Shown: in pieces, positions 1 through 13,400 of the stretch
Numbering within the stretch: position 1 is the stretch's first letter
Layout: the number at the start of each line of letters is the position of its first letter
Origin: Arion vulgaris
Lineage: Eukaryota; Mollusca; Gastropoda; Stylommatophora; Arionidae
Assembly: GCA_020796225.1 (NCBI GenBank)
Contig: CM036758.1
Coordinates: 30,855,647 to 30,919,646, forward strand
Length of the DNA stretch: 64,000 nucleotides
Direction of reading: 5' to 3'
The notes under the pieces: generated by a model
Told to the model about the DNA's origin: nothing
The model's input: only the letters and a program-made list of their open reading frames with translations
Database searches by the model: none
Translations under genes and position numbers: made by a program

Positions 1-480
1 TTGGCTGTAATGGCTCCACTCTGGAGTGGCAATCCTTGCCACAGTTGCTGCAGGTGAAACTGGAGCTGATACATAGGATGTTCTCTCTGCCCTCTTTTGC
101 CTCTATATGTGATGGTGTTTTTCTTCTTTTCTTTTTGAGCCACTCGCCATGCTTGCCTGTCTTTGGCCAGTCGCTCCCAATGTTTATGATGCATGAAGTT
201 CGATAACACTTGCGGGTTTCAATGAAGCGTAATAATGGGCACCCATGCAGTCTAGTACCAGTTGCGAGTTGACCATATAGAATATCCTTTGGAATTCTAC
301 CATTGCTCACACGATACATGTCCCAGCCATCTTGGAATGCCAGCACTGTCCAGGATATGTTTAGCACTTATAACAAGTATAACAGGATAAATTTGCATAT
401 TTCTACAAACTCTCTGTTATCAATATCAAACATGGTCCCTACCTAAATGCCAAGAAAGAAAAATCACAACATGTGAAATG
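1..480 (-). mobile_element. LINE 3' end fragment with C-terminal zinc finger
   Basis: Read on the minus strand, the first 100 bases encode a Cys-X2-Cys finger remnant (FTCSNCGKDCHSRVEPLQP), preceded by a basic lysine-rich stretch. Many animal LINE ORF2 proteins end this way. Upstream reading is broken by stops. The fragment is cut by the window edge. The segment 300-480 is assigned only by continuity. Confidence 0.5.
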
Positions 481-800
481 AACTGTTTAAGAAAAGCTGT
501 AAATGTTACAAGATGGGATAGGTTGAGAAATGAGAACATTAGAAATGTCGTTGGATCACACCATGCATCCAACATATTAGACAACAACAAATAAAATGGT
601 TCGGTTATCTAATGAGAATGAAACCAGATCTACTACCATCTTGTGTCTATAACAGGCAACCTGGATGCACAGCAAGATGTAGAGCATGAGGAAGACCAAG
701 AATGCGATGGATATATAATATCACACATATCCTGCGACATCAATGACTAACAACTACAGATACAACACACCTGGCACAGGATAGAAAACTGAAACTCTCC
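480..800 (+). mobile_element. LINE ORF2 C-terminal fragment
   Basis: The plus strand encodes, around 570-680, a peptide with QQIKWFGYLMRM followed by a GRPRMRW-like motif, the usual post-RT segment of EN-RT LINEs. Stops and frame changes show a decayed copy. It lies downstream (5' to 3' of the gene) of NUP214 exon 1308-1427, so probably in an intron. Confidence 0.6.
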
Positions 801-801
801 A

Positions 802-1190
802 TTATGCTTCACGACACATGTGGATAAGACAAGACAAGACTGAGAAAAAACTAAGAATTAGAAAGATAAGGAGATAGCAACAATGGTGTCTCTTGATATC
901 ATGCTTAATAGCTGTCCAAAGCAACGATGATGATAACAGCCTCAGACGTGTTGTTGCACTTCTCTGGGATGTACAGAGGCGACTGTAGAGTCCAATCCTG
1001 GAACACAATCCTCTATCCCAGGTAGGATATACATGATCAAGATTGGTAATGTGAGTGTTGTGTGTTCTGTCTTTTCGCGCAGCTTGCTTTTTCTGCGCCT
1101 CAACTGTATGTAGATTCTCAGCTATGTGAGTTTGCTCTTGTGTTGTTACAGTGCAACATTTTGCAATTTTGGGCAATGGATTTCTAGCAC
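802..1190 (-). mobile_element. LINE ORF2 C-terminal fragment, zinc-finger type
   Basis: Minus-strand ORF of 124 codons containing AEN-HTVEAQKKQAARKDR and then SRIGLYSRL. This resembles the end of LINE proteins where a CPTCGR...SRIGL..HLRTH finger closes ORF2. The two cysteines of the finger are lost here (YPTW replaces CPTC). The copy at 53910-54330 on the plus strand is the same family and keeps a better finger. Confidence 0.65.
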
Positions 1191-1307
1191 ATGGTGTCTA
1201 TATTGAAGCATTTCAGAGGCACTTTAATGGTGTTTTTAAGCATTTTTCTGTCATCCCCTTCATCATCTGATATCATCCTATAAATGGAAGATGAACAAAC
1301 AAATTAC

Positions 1308-1427
1308 CAGCAACAAAGAGTGGTAGTGAGGATCAAGATCCCTTTTCTGTTTGCTCTGGCACTCCTCGGACATCGCCAATAGATTAAAACAGACAGCTTT
1401 CTGTTCCTGAGCCTCCGATAGTTGCTC
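1308..1427 (-). CDS. NUP214: NUP214 coiled-coil exon
   Basis: Forty codons beginning [16 protein letters not shown] and ending [13 protein letters not shown]. The K-R-x-LDP motif matches the human coiled-coil region (KRPLDPKSEAQL). The acceptor is a T-run ending CAG and the donor is CTG|GTAATT. It begins in phase 0. An exon between this one and 2283-2390 is probably missing, because about 35 residues are not accounted for. Confidence 0.8.
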
Positions 1428-4400
1428 CTGAAAAAAATAGAAAATATTTGCAAACATTTTTTTTTAAATTCAAAATATAATGACAAGTTATTGAAATGAA
1501 ATAAATTTAGAACTAATATGTTTGATTGATTAATAGGACCATCATCATTGCACTTCAGTGAGTAACCATGTGTGCTCTGATCTCTTTCTTATACAGGAAG
1601 ATAGCCTTTTATAGAAAGTAGTTTTTTATATGGTTTTTGTGCTGAGGTCTGGAAAGTAGAGTTTATTGTTTTTTGTGCAGATGTGTCTGCTCCTTGATTA
1701 CCCTAGTGTCTTGATGACGATCAAGGATTGTCCATGCCCCATTTGGCACAACTACTAGAGGTTTTGGTCTGCAGGATTACTTCAACCACAGCAGAAATGG
1801 AAGTATGTGGACTACAAAGGAGAGAAAAAAATAATAGAAGGACAGAACTAAGAAGAATGGAGTAAACAAAGGACAAGACATGTGGAGGGACAAGAACATG
1901 AGACAGACAGACATGAGAACAGGACAAGAACATGTGAGGATGGGACAAGAACATGTGGAGGAGAGACATAGAACAGGGAGGATGGGACAGACAGAACATG
2001 AGAGGACAAGAACATGTGGAGGACAGGACAAGAACATGTGGAGGAGAGACAGAAGAACATGTGGAGGACAGACAGAACATGTGGAGGACAGGACAAGAAC
2101 ATGTGGAGGACAGACATGAACATGAGAACAGGACAGGACAAGAACATGTGGAGGACAGACATGAACATGTAGACAGAAGACATGTGGAGGACAGACAGAA
2201 CATAAGAAGACAGTAGACAGACATGAAACATGTAACAGAGTGAGAACGCTAGTGTATCATCGTACAAGAACATGTGGAGGACCATTTTCTCTTGTCTTGC
2301 TCAAGCTCTGCATTTCCTCCCTTGTTCGACAGTTCACTTCCTTCTGGAACATGTGCTCGGAGTTCTGCCAACCTGCTCAAAGTCTGCAATCTAGAACAAA
2401 ATAGAATAAAGGTCAATATTTTGTAAATTTTTTTCCTGTTCGCTGCCATGAATTTTGGTAAAGCATGGAACATAATATGACATCTATGATTGATTTTGTG
2501 TGAAAGTTTGTTTACCTTATCACCAGCAAGACTAACCATGGCTTTCCAGACGGTGGTCAGCATGAAGAAACTATGGCATAATACAAGCAAAAGAACAAAG
2601 TTAAGACTTTTGAGAGCATACATTTTTCCTGTGGCAACATATGGGTGATAGACGTAGACCCTAACACTAGCATTAACTGATTGGCTCCCATAAGCAGTTG
2701 AGAACACCACTGTTTATTTGTTTGAGATCTATCTTAAAGAAAATTCATTTACCTACAAAATGGTATATTACTCATAAAAATCTGGTAATAATTCAGAAAA
2801 TTGCAGCTAAATTTGTACATACACCTGCAATGAGAAAATAGGACATAAATTTAATTCAGCCACAATGTTTTTCAATTTAGTATCCAATCAGTTAAGGAAC
2901 AAAATTAAAGCGTTCGTAATAAGGTACTAGACATGCTCTTGGAAAGTAAAGGTGGCCGGCGTGATGCTGACCACATCACCAATTGTGTGCCAACGGTCAA
3001 CGAAAAATACAGGCCTAACACTGTATTGACTTATATACCACGAGGTATGAAAGGGTTCCTTTACTTTACTTAATAAGGTACTACTGAAAAATTCTTGAAT
3101 GTTCTGACAAGAATAGACAAAAACAAGAACATACTACAAGACTTACATATCGACGAGCATTAGCTCATAAATAACATCATGTCCCGGTAAATGAAGTATC
3201 TTGATCACGTTAAATGTGCTGTGAAGCATTGTTCTGTCATCATTTTTTTCTCTTATCATGTTCAACAGGAATTATTATAAGCAGTCCCTGCCAAACTGTT
3301 CAGGTTAAGACTTTCTCTTTATGCCTCCAACAGAAAAACTTTGAACTTTACCTGGGACCAAACCTGGGTCTATCAAATGGGAGTCCACGCTCTAATCTAT
3401 TCGGTCAGATGCTTCTCCAGTAAATTAAATGCGAGTTAATATGACTTGAAGAACACATACTACTTCTAGAATATTCTGTGTTAGAATATTCTGTGTGTCA
3501 GAACATTCGTTAGTTAACCAGATTAAACATTAAATGCAAGTTAATATGTGAACTGTGTAAGAACACATACCTTCTTCTAAAAATAAATATTCTGTGTGTT
3601 AGAATATTCTGTGTGTCAGAACATTCGTTAGTTAACCAGTAAATTAAACATCAGAATTGTGGCATGTCAAGGTCCATCAACCACAACCAAAGAAGTTTGC
3701 CATCGCTTTCTAAATAGTGAGGTCTATTTTACCATTCGTAAAAATCAATGGGAATAAATTTTCCTCCAAACTGCCCGCAGTGGAGTTTGAACCAGGTACT
3801 TTTGGGTTGTGATCGAGCTCATTACCATAAGTCACAGAGCCCAGTTAAACATGAGTTAATATAATATGACTTAAAGAACACATACCTCTTCTAGAATATT
3901 CTGTGTGAATGCATTATCAACAGTTTCTTCTATATATCTAGTGCTGTCAGGCTGAACAGTTGCAGCTGAAAAATTACAAAGATAATATCTAAATGAGAAT
4001 ATTTGTGAACAAATTTTAAAAAGTGTCTAATGGCAAAGGATTTACTTTATTGCACCAGGTGTCACCTTAGGCTCCACCCCTGTTGGCAGAAATGGACGCC
4101 ATCTAACGAGTGTTGCACAAAGCGCAAACTCCGTAGCTCTAGCAACAATCCTTGAGATCTCTAAAACTTGCATTGGACTTGGTCCAGATTCTAACCCACA
4201 ACCTTCAGACGGCAGGAAATGTCTTAACCACTTTGATGTAGAGATTCTCATAAATAAAAATCGATGTGTTAGTTGGCAAATATTTGCAATGTTTTTTAAG
4301 TGATTCATTGAGTATGATCGGAAGGTGAAGGCTGGTTCAATACGCAGATAGTGGACTGAATTCCTAGAAAGGTCAACAATTAAAAGAATTATATGCATCT

Positions 4401-7400
4401 ACGTTCTGGGGCACATGATGTCTATGGTAATTAGAGAGCGGACAGGCTGGCTGGTACTGCCACCACATCAAGGTGTTCAACCAATGGATAGAGACTGACA
4501 TTTTTAAATTTCTCTCATAGAGTGTGGCCGCAAAGAAGACTTTCATCTAAGTCAATCCACATCAACTGCTAGATTACAAGAGCTTGGATTGAAGTGGCCA
4601 GAAAAGAACAGCACAACAGGTGAGTGATGTATGCTCTAAGGTTTCAGTTTATCTTTTGTAATATCTCCATTGCTCTCTGGAAATGTCCATAGGTGCTCCG
4701 ATCTCCTTTGCAATATCTCCAACAGCATCCAACGACACTAACCATACCATTTGATGTTGATTGATGAACCTACTAATAAACCTGTTGTGCTGTCCAACTA
4801 TCTATACAAAAAAAAGCTTTCCTTTGTCATGTCTTTCTAAAACAAAGTATTTTTACAAAAACACAATACAACGACAAGTCAACCAAAAGGTCTTTATCAA
4901 GCAAAGGATACATAGGAAGCAAAGAAATTCAGACTTCCTATATGGCAGATATAGCTTACAGAGTCAGATAATAAAACCATAATGGCCTAAATGAAAATAT
5001 ATCTGTACTTTTAACAAAATACAAAAACAATACAAAGTGACATTTTAACCAAAAGGCGTTTGTTCCATTTTAAATAGTCCTTCCTTATAGAAAAAAAATG
5101 ACACAACAAAAGTGTAGAATCAATGCAAGTATTACCTGTCGCTGGTGAACTGGATGGTTGCGATAAAAATGGTCGAGCTTGCCCTGGCTGGGAGCTTTGG
5201 TGCACTCCAGGATGTGAACCCTGTTGCACTCCAGGATGTGAGCTCTGGTGTATTCCAAGTTGTGAGCCCTGTGCACTCCAGTGTGAGCCCTGGTGCACTC
5301 CAGGATGTGAACCCTGGTGCACGCCAGGCTGTATGCTATGGGGAACTGCCAATGGAGTCATGATTATCAATACTGGTTGCAATCACACAAGTATAGCATT
5401 GGACAGTGTGAATACATGTCACTAACAATTTAATAGCGTAGTTGTGTGTTGTGAGTGTATTATATGAAGTTGTGTGTGCATTACACATGTACAGTTAGTG
5501 ATTATGTGTATTGTGTTTGTTATGTGTTAAAATAGATAACTGAGATGTTAGTGTTACATGTAACAATAGATATCTGAGTAGTATTTCTCTCTGTCTGTCT
5601 GTGATGCTCTTGGCACATCCCTCTTCTCTGTTCTTGGTTGTCCTCTGTATTGTGTTCCAGCTGTGATTCATTTCTTTCAGTTCTTATTCTACAGTTCTCC
5701 GGTTTGTTTTGGGTCTTCCTTTGGACCCTTTGGTGATCTTAGTGCAGTTATCATGACAGAGTTAGTCTCCAGGTGTACCACATGTCCGACCAATCCCCAT
5801 CGAGTAGACTATGTTACAAGTATAGTCTCATGGAGCATAGGGCTTCAACAGTTGTCTGGATTATTTCGTCCTATGCCAGTGTTTGTGATGTTCCATGTTC
5901 TCAAAGTCTGCACGCTGGATATTTATGTTCATCTTGGAAATTCTGCTTTCAAAGGACAGCCATACTGGAGTAGAAGAAATCCTATGTTTCGCAGCTGACC
6001 GTTACCAACATGTCGTGTCTGTGTTAGCTTTAATACATAATTAATAGGGACAAGCCCTCTCTCCCTCTGAAAAAGTGATAAGTAGGCGATACTAGGCCAG
6101 AAGGTGAAAAAAACACACCATAGTATCACACTTTTATATGATGATTATACCATCCGATAAAAATTCTGGTGTTAATCGACATACCAAGCCTTGCGTAGGT
6201 GAAATAGTGTTGGAAACCTTGATGAACCCCTTCCCATAGACACGTACACCATCAATAAGGTGACAATATACTGAGCATGTGTCAGAAAACGAGGCGCAAT
6301 GTGTCACTTGTTATTATACACTGGAATGCAGAGGATAAACAGCAAGCAGGCTGGATATAACCAAAAAACTGAATTGGAAAATCCTTCATGAGAAGCAGGT
6401 CAGTGTTTGATGTATCCTTCTTCTTCTGGGTTCTCACTAGATTGGGATTTCAAATTCTCTAATTAAGGCAGCCGTAGGCCTCAGATTATCAGCCACACCA
6501 TACACTTTGTCTTGGACGAAGTATAGTGGGCCACCTCTTTCTTCTCAAGCCTGCATCTAGGAAAACAGTCTGCTTCTTTTGCCGACCTCTTCCGCAGTAG
6601 GTTTTGGCCACCCTGTAAAGGTAGATCTGACATTCTTACTGCGTGGCTAAATCTCAGAGGCAGATTGGCGACTGTAGAATCCATTATCCCATTCCTCATT
6701 GTGAGGGTCATTGCACCATGTTATGCGCTTTACGGTCTGGTGCATCCGTTTTCTGCAAGCATTTGTTTCGGGTTAGCATTCCTAGCGGACACATGCATCC
6801 AATTTCAGCCAAACCTCCTTAGTTGCCTCTTACGACATGTGAGGCAGGTAACAGTGGTTCTATTCTTTTACACCCAAAATTTGGGCCTTGGTAACCACTC
6901 GGGCGTGATGCATCCAAAAGACACACTTGCAAGTAGACCAAGCCTTAACAATAAGGGGATATCAATGCCACAGATCAAACAGACAAGATAAAAAAAGGGA
7001 GTAGTACTTACCTAGGATATTCTAGTCCTATCGAAGATGGACAATAAAATGTAGATCATTTGTTCTGGTTAAGCATGTAAAAGAACTCTTGGAAGTTGAA
7101 AATCAATAAAAATAGGGCTCTGCCCGATCCCTCCTCAACAAATCCAGCAGCGTTCAGCAGTCCAACATATAGCACTCCAGTCATGTCCATAGGTGCTCCG
7201 ATCCCTGTCTCAACAAATCCAGCAGCCCAACACACAAGTTCGATGTTGATTAATTAATCTTCTTGCATATTTGGTATGTTGTTACCTTTGGTAATGATCC
7301 TTCTTCGTCTTGTATTTGCCCACTATAAATTCAGGCATAGTCAGTGTGGCTGGTATGGTGCTTCTGGCTGATTTTTGCGTGACGGCCATTTTTCTTTTTA

Positions 7401-10400
7401 TCAGTGTCCCCTGTCATACAAATGTGCCTCATCTTTGACTTCAACGGTGATAATGACCCTATCAAATCAATCAATTAACTGACATACCGTTACAAAAACT
7501 ATTTAAAAAAACAATGAAAAAGGTCAAACACAAACCTGGACTGGGGGACCTGTTCACTAGGTTACTCATAGTCAGGCCGTTGCCTGGCATCAGAGGTTTC
7601 AGTGAAATCTGATCTTGACTTAATGATGCAGGTTTTGCTGTAAAAGCTGATGGTGCTAGTGGTCGCAACTGGGCTGCTGGTGTAGTAGACTGCTGTAGTC
7701 CTTGTATTTGAGGGCTGGGTTTGGATCCTGCAGGTAGTAATAAGGATTGTTAATATTAGGATTTACTTAATAGATCAGATAACCACCTAACGTTGTGCTC
7801 GTAAACCTACACATTGTGTTGTTGGACCTATACGTTGTGTAAGTAGATGTGGCATTGTTGGACCTACATGTTACGTTTGTGAATCAGGAAAAATGATAGG
7901 AAGTAGGAAAACGTGTAAAATATTGTCAAACTATGGAGTTAATGACCACTTAATTAATCTATGCAAGGGCCTCTATATAAACAGCCAATGTACGATTAGA
8001 ACAAGCACATGTCTATCAGAAAAGTTTCACATTGGGTCAGCATTAAAACAAGGATGAGTACTATAACCACTGCTGTTCATCACATATATCAATCAAATCT
8101 GTAAATTAGCTAACACCAGTAAAGGGACCAACCTTGGGCATCTCTTTTAAATTTTTTTTTTTTTGCTGACGATCAGGCAGTCATATCAATAACAGAGGAA
8201 CAGCTACAGCAACACATTAACAGACCAGTTAACATGCAATGGATATAATGTGAATAAACATCGGCAAAACCGAATTAACGACATTTGCTAGAGAGGAAAA
8301 CACTACCAATATCTCCATCGACAAACATAAATTAAAGCAAGTTAAAAACTTTACATATCTGACAAGCATTATGTCAGCAAACGGAAGAATTATTAACAAA
8401 ATCCAACATAGATGCAATAAAGCAAATCAAAGGAGAAATGGAACCAATTTTGAAATACAGACGTCACCATCAACACTAAAAGAGCATTGTACAACACACA
8501 ATCTTTCTCCCAACATTATGCTATCAGTGCCAAACCTGGACGCTGACATCAAAGGATAGAAGACAACTAGTCATGACAGAGATGAAGTGTCTACGCAGAA
8601 TGCTGGGAATATCAAGAAGAGACCGGTTTAGAAATGAAGACATCAGGAAAAATGTGGGTATCATCAGTACTGAACTTCATCAAGAAACAACAAATTAAAT
8701 GGTTCAGCCACATAAGCATATTACCAACAGACAGTGCACCTCAAAGAGCAATGCTACTCAGATACACTGGATATACAGCAAAATGGTCATCCATACTAAA
8801 GGTGGACCACAGAAATAACAGCAGCGGTGAAAAAATATAGTGAGTTCATAACTGCAATATAAGAGATGGCAAACATCACATCACAATAATCACTGCGAGT
8901 GCATAACAGAATATAAGATGGCAAACTTCAGTAGTTGTTTCGTGTTCCTACTGGGACACATAAATAAAGTCTGTTGATAGCATGACGACATAACTTACCA
9001 TCATCTTTAGCAACAGCAGCAGGTGGAGAAGTCTGCACTTGCTGTCCAAGATGGTGGGGGGTTTAGGTCATACCTAAACTATGAGGTAGAGAAGGCAATC
9101 CTGATCCAAAGGCTCCAGATTGTTGAGTCTGAAACAAACATAATATATATCAGCGGTGTATTGATTCAATTCAGAACAAAGCCCTTTCTAGCATAAGGTA
9201 TCTTCTTCTTTGAACGCTCTATATCGACAACTTGTAAAACCACTCTTTGTGATCTGTATGTGATCTGAGCCTAAGAGTGATTGTATGTTGTGCCAGTTAT
9301 GCGCCTACAAGTAGGCCAGCACATCCAATTTCAGTGCTGCTTTTTATTTACTAGGGTAGCTTCCATAGGCCTCTCTTCAGCCGTACTTACGGCATGTCTT
9401 GTAGGTCGCAGTATTCTTTTCTCCCTAGTGGGCCCGGCAATACGCAGGCATTAAAAGGTCAAGTAGTAACCTGTCTTTTGAGGAATGTCACTTTCATCAC
9501 AATCTGCCTGAAAAAAGTCTCTAGTAAGTTTTTCCACCTCTTCCAGCGTTATGTTCAACGTTTCTTTGATGTCTTACTGTCACCTTCGTCGTGGTCATCC
9601 TCTGTCTCGTACTCTAGGAACCATGCCTTCCATTACCATTTTCTCCAAACCACTGTGACGTTTAGTGTGGCCAAATATTTTATCTCCCGGGACATGATGT
9701 TATTTATGAGCCAAATGCTCCTTGATATGAAGATCTTGTAGGATGTCTTTGTTTTTTTCTTGTCTCTGTCTAGGATGTGTTGAGAACTTTTCTGTAACAC
9801 CTTGTTTCAACGGTTTCAATTAGCATATGGTCAACTAGCTCAAATGGACTGATTGATTGGATCATCATCACTTCACTTCGGTGAATAACTCTGTGGCTCC
9901 AAAGGTCATGGGTTTGAATCTGCACTGTGTCGTTCTGTTGACGAGTGCATTTTTTCCAGAGATCCCTAGGATTGTTGATGGAGTTAGTGCAATACTCTCA
10001 GCGTGTGGCCATTCTGCGAAGAGAACTGATCCCTATGGGATAAAACCCAGTGAAATAAAGTCAATCCTTCATCTTTAGACCATTTAGAATAGCCATGTGT
10101 GCTTCAATCTCTTCCTTATACAGAAAGATCCTAGTGGCAGAACATGAACTCCGAAGCATTAGCGAGGATACTGATATCATTCTGAAAATGGAAACAATTT
10201 GTCTGATTTTTATTTGAATTGGTAATAATGATTTTTTCCCAGGCGGCGACTTTCCAGCCTACTCATCGGTTGTCAACTGCAAGGATTCTTTGATATGTTC
10301 AACTTTAACATAAGGCTGAAGTTTTATCGTCCATCTCCGATAGGACTAGGAACTTGAAGTCATATATGAGAAATGAAGTCAAACATGGCAGATGGTAAAG

Positions 10401-13400
10401 TTATACATAAGACTAAAACTCAACTCACCTGAACTAACACTCAACTTACCTGGGAGAATGGTTTGGCTGAACCAGATGTTGCAGGTGTGAATGAGCCCAC
10501 ATTTGCAAAAGCAGAACTGGGAGTACCTGCAAAAATTGTTCATGATAATGACACCAACCATCAGTGTTGTTCTATATCTGGTATATGTTATATTATTCGA
10601 TCAACATCATGGCACATTGGGCATTCCCATGCATACCCCGTCCTCCGCTGCAGCAGACATCCCAAAGCCACTGGGCTCACTGTACCCATAAGAAATTGAT
10701 GAATATATTCGTCTCACTCTACCATGAAAACAATACTGTCTGCATGTCCAACCTTAAAACTCCTAATTCTCTAATTGGTCCAGTGTCGGAAACTCGCCCA
10801 TATCACATATATGAGCATGCACCGCATTGATGACACTGGCTCTGTCCATAATTCTGTCAGCTTGGGTAGGAGCATTGTTTGCTAGAAGGTCAAAGGTTTA
10901 TGTTTGTTTATTTGTCTTCATTTGTTCTTATCAACCAAGTTAACCACTCTTTGTCATCTGTGCAGTCTGTACCGAGAACGTGAGTATGTTGTGCCTTTGT
11001 TAGGTCCCCTATGGATGAAAGACAGACACATCAAATTTCTGTCACAGTGTAAGCATATTATCCAACAGGACACAAATTTATACAGACAGACAGAGCTGTA
11101 AAATTTTAAAAAGTAAAGTAAGCAACCCTTTTATACCTCAAGGTATAATGGATAATACGGTGTTAGGCCCATATTTTTCATTGACTGTTGGCACATGTAC
11201 CGAGAACGTGAGTATGTTGTGACCTTGTTAGGTCCCCCTATGGCATGAAAGACAGACACATTCAAATTTCTGCCACAATGTAAGCATATTATCCAACAGG
11301 ACACAAATTTATACAGACAGACAGACCTGTAAAATTTTAAAACGTAAGTAAAGAAACCCTTTTTATACCTCAAGGTATAATGGATAATACGGTGTTAGGC
11401 CCATATTTTTCGTTGACTGTTGGCACACGATAGATTATGTGGTCAACATCACGCCTGCTGCATTTACTTCCCAGTGCTTTTCCTGGTACCCAGTTAAGGC
11501 TGGGTCAACCTGACAGCGGTTATAGACAGAAAAATATTCCACACCCACTGTGGAGTTGAACCCAGACCATTAGTCTAAGAAGCTACCTGGAGTTATACTG
11601 TAGCATAGTATCAAATCTGATCGGTCATAAGGAAGCCAACAAAGCTGGCTCATGCCACATGGCTTAAGTCAAGTGTAAGTAGCAGCTTACTTACCTAGGA
11701 CTATGGTTTGATTGATTGATAGAACCATCATCATTGCACTTCGGTGAGTATGTGCTCCGATCTCTTTTTTACCCCAAAAGATCTCAGCGGCAGTGCACAG
11801 ATTTTGTAGCAGTTCTGGGAGTCCCCAATGTAATTTAGAAGATGGTGAAAATATTTTGGAGGAATTTTTTTTAAAAATGGTTGCTAATAAATTTTGCTAT
11901 GGCAGTGGCTTTCTAGCCTACTCTTCTTGATTTTGTACTGCCAATGGTTCTATTATGTGCTTAACTTGAACACAGGACATACGTTTTATCTCCATGCTCT
12001 GATAGGACTAGGAACTCGATCTCACCTACACTGAGATCAGGGATCTTTGGAAATATATCTTGATGGCTCCATGAGGGAGTATTTTTGAAACAAGAGGCAA
12101 GCACCTAAAGCAAAAAAACCAGTGGCAGTTCAAAATCGAGAAGAGAAGGCTGGAAAGCCACTGCCCGGACAAAATTCATCAGGAAAAATTTAAAATAAAA
12201 TTACTACTAATTATCTTCACCATCTTCAAAATTACATTGGGGACCCTCGCTAGTGCTACGGAATTCATGCACAGCAGCTGAGATTTTCCTGTATAAGAAA
12301 GATATCGGAGTACACATTGTTACTCAGTGAAGTGCAATGATGATGATGGTCCTTTCAATCAATCAATCTCAATCAATTCCGATACATGTTCTCATACTGC
12401 TATATTCTTGTATTGCTACATCCTTCTTCAAGTGGTATGTTTCGAACCCAACATTCTTGTATAACATCTTGAACATACAAACTGGTCTACCACCCACATG
12501 CACTTCTTACCTGTCGGTGTTGATCCAAATGAGTACACAGACGACACTGGTGTTTGATTTCCAAATGAAAACAGGGCTGGTCCTGATTGGCTGAAAGCTG
12601 ATGCAGGAGGAGCCTGACTAAGTGGTGGCTGCTTTTGATTTGCTGTCGTCGTAGTGGTGTTCCTGTTTCGACCCACCAAATGGAAGCACAGTTGCTGAAG
12701 AGTTGAACGGTGGTGAAGTAAAACTGGAAAAGGGAAGTTGGGATGCTGATGTGGTGAGAGGGACAGCTGCTGCAGCCGTCGTTAATACAGGAAATGGTAA
12801 CGTTGCTTTCACCGGAAATGATCCTGCAACTGGTAAAGATGGTGCCGTTGTTGGTGAAGCTGTTGCCGCTAATGATGGTGAGGCTAAATTTGTAGTTTGA
12901 GGAGTTTGAAGAAGTCCTCGTCCTGTTTGCGAGGAAGAAGCCCCAATCAGATCTGGAACTGATAACAAAATGGAAACATTGAAATAAACAATAGAATTAA
13001 TTATATTGCTAGAAAAATAAGAAATAATGAAGTTTTATAAATCAATAGCAATACTTTTTTTGGTAGTTCTTCTGTTGTTGTTTACATTCATTCTTATCAA
13101 CCAAGTCAAGGACGAACTTCATAGCTCAAGCTACAATCCTATGGAACTCTTAAAAAAATTGCACATATGACTCAGTTCGGATTCGACCCACAACCCTCAG
13201 AATGACAGGCAAACTCTGTTATCACTTCACCATAGAGACCACCGATGAGTGATATGGTCAACATCATGCTGGTCGACTTTACTTACTAGTTTTTCTCTGG
13301 TATACAACTGAAGTCAAGCTAAAAAAAACTTCTAATGCAGACTTTGATTCCAAGGCTGCGTGTTTACGAAGCTGTGCATTGAGTGTACTAAGTGCTACTT

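Noticed and set aside
1721..2285. Long Cys/Ser ORFs on both strands
   Set aside because: They are translations of the purine-rich minisatellite.
1304..2710. NUP214 as a processed pseudogene
   Set aside because: Introns with good GT-AG ends and matching phases are present throughout.
9035..9090. A 32-base micro-intron removing the stop in the NUP214 exon
   Set aside because: GTATGA...TTGGACAG has splice-like ends but is far too short for an animal intron and gives a poor frame.
12703..12900. Plus-strand 65-codon ORF
   Set aside because: Antisense shadow of the NUP214 exon 12511-12958.
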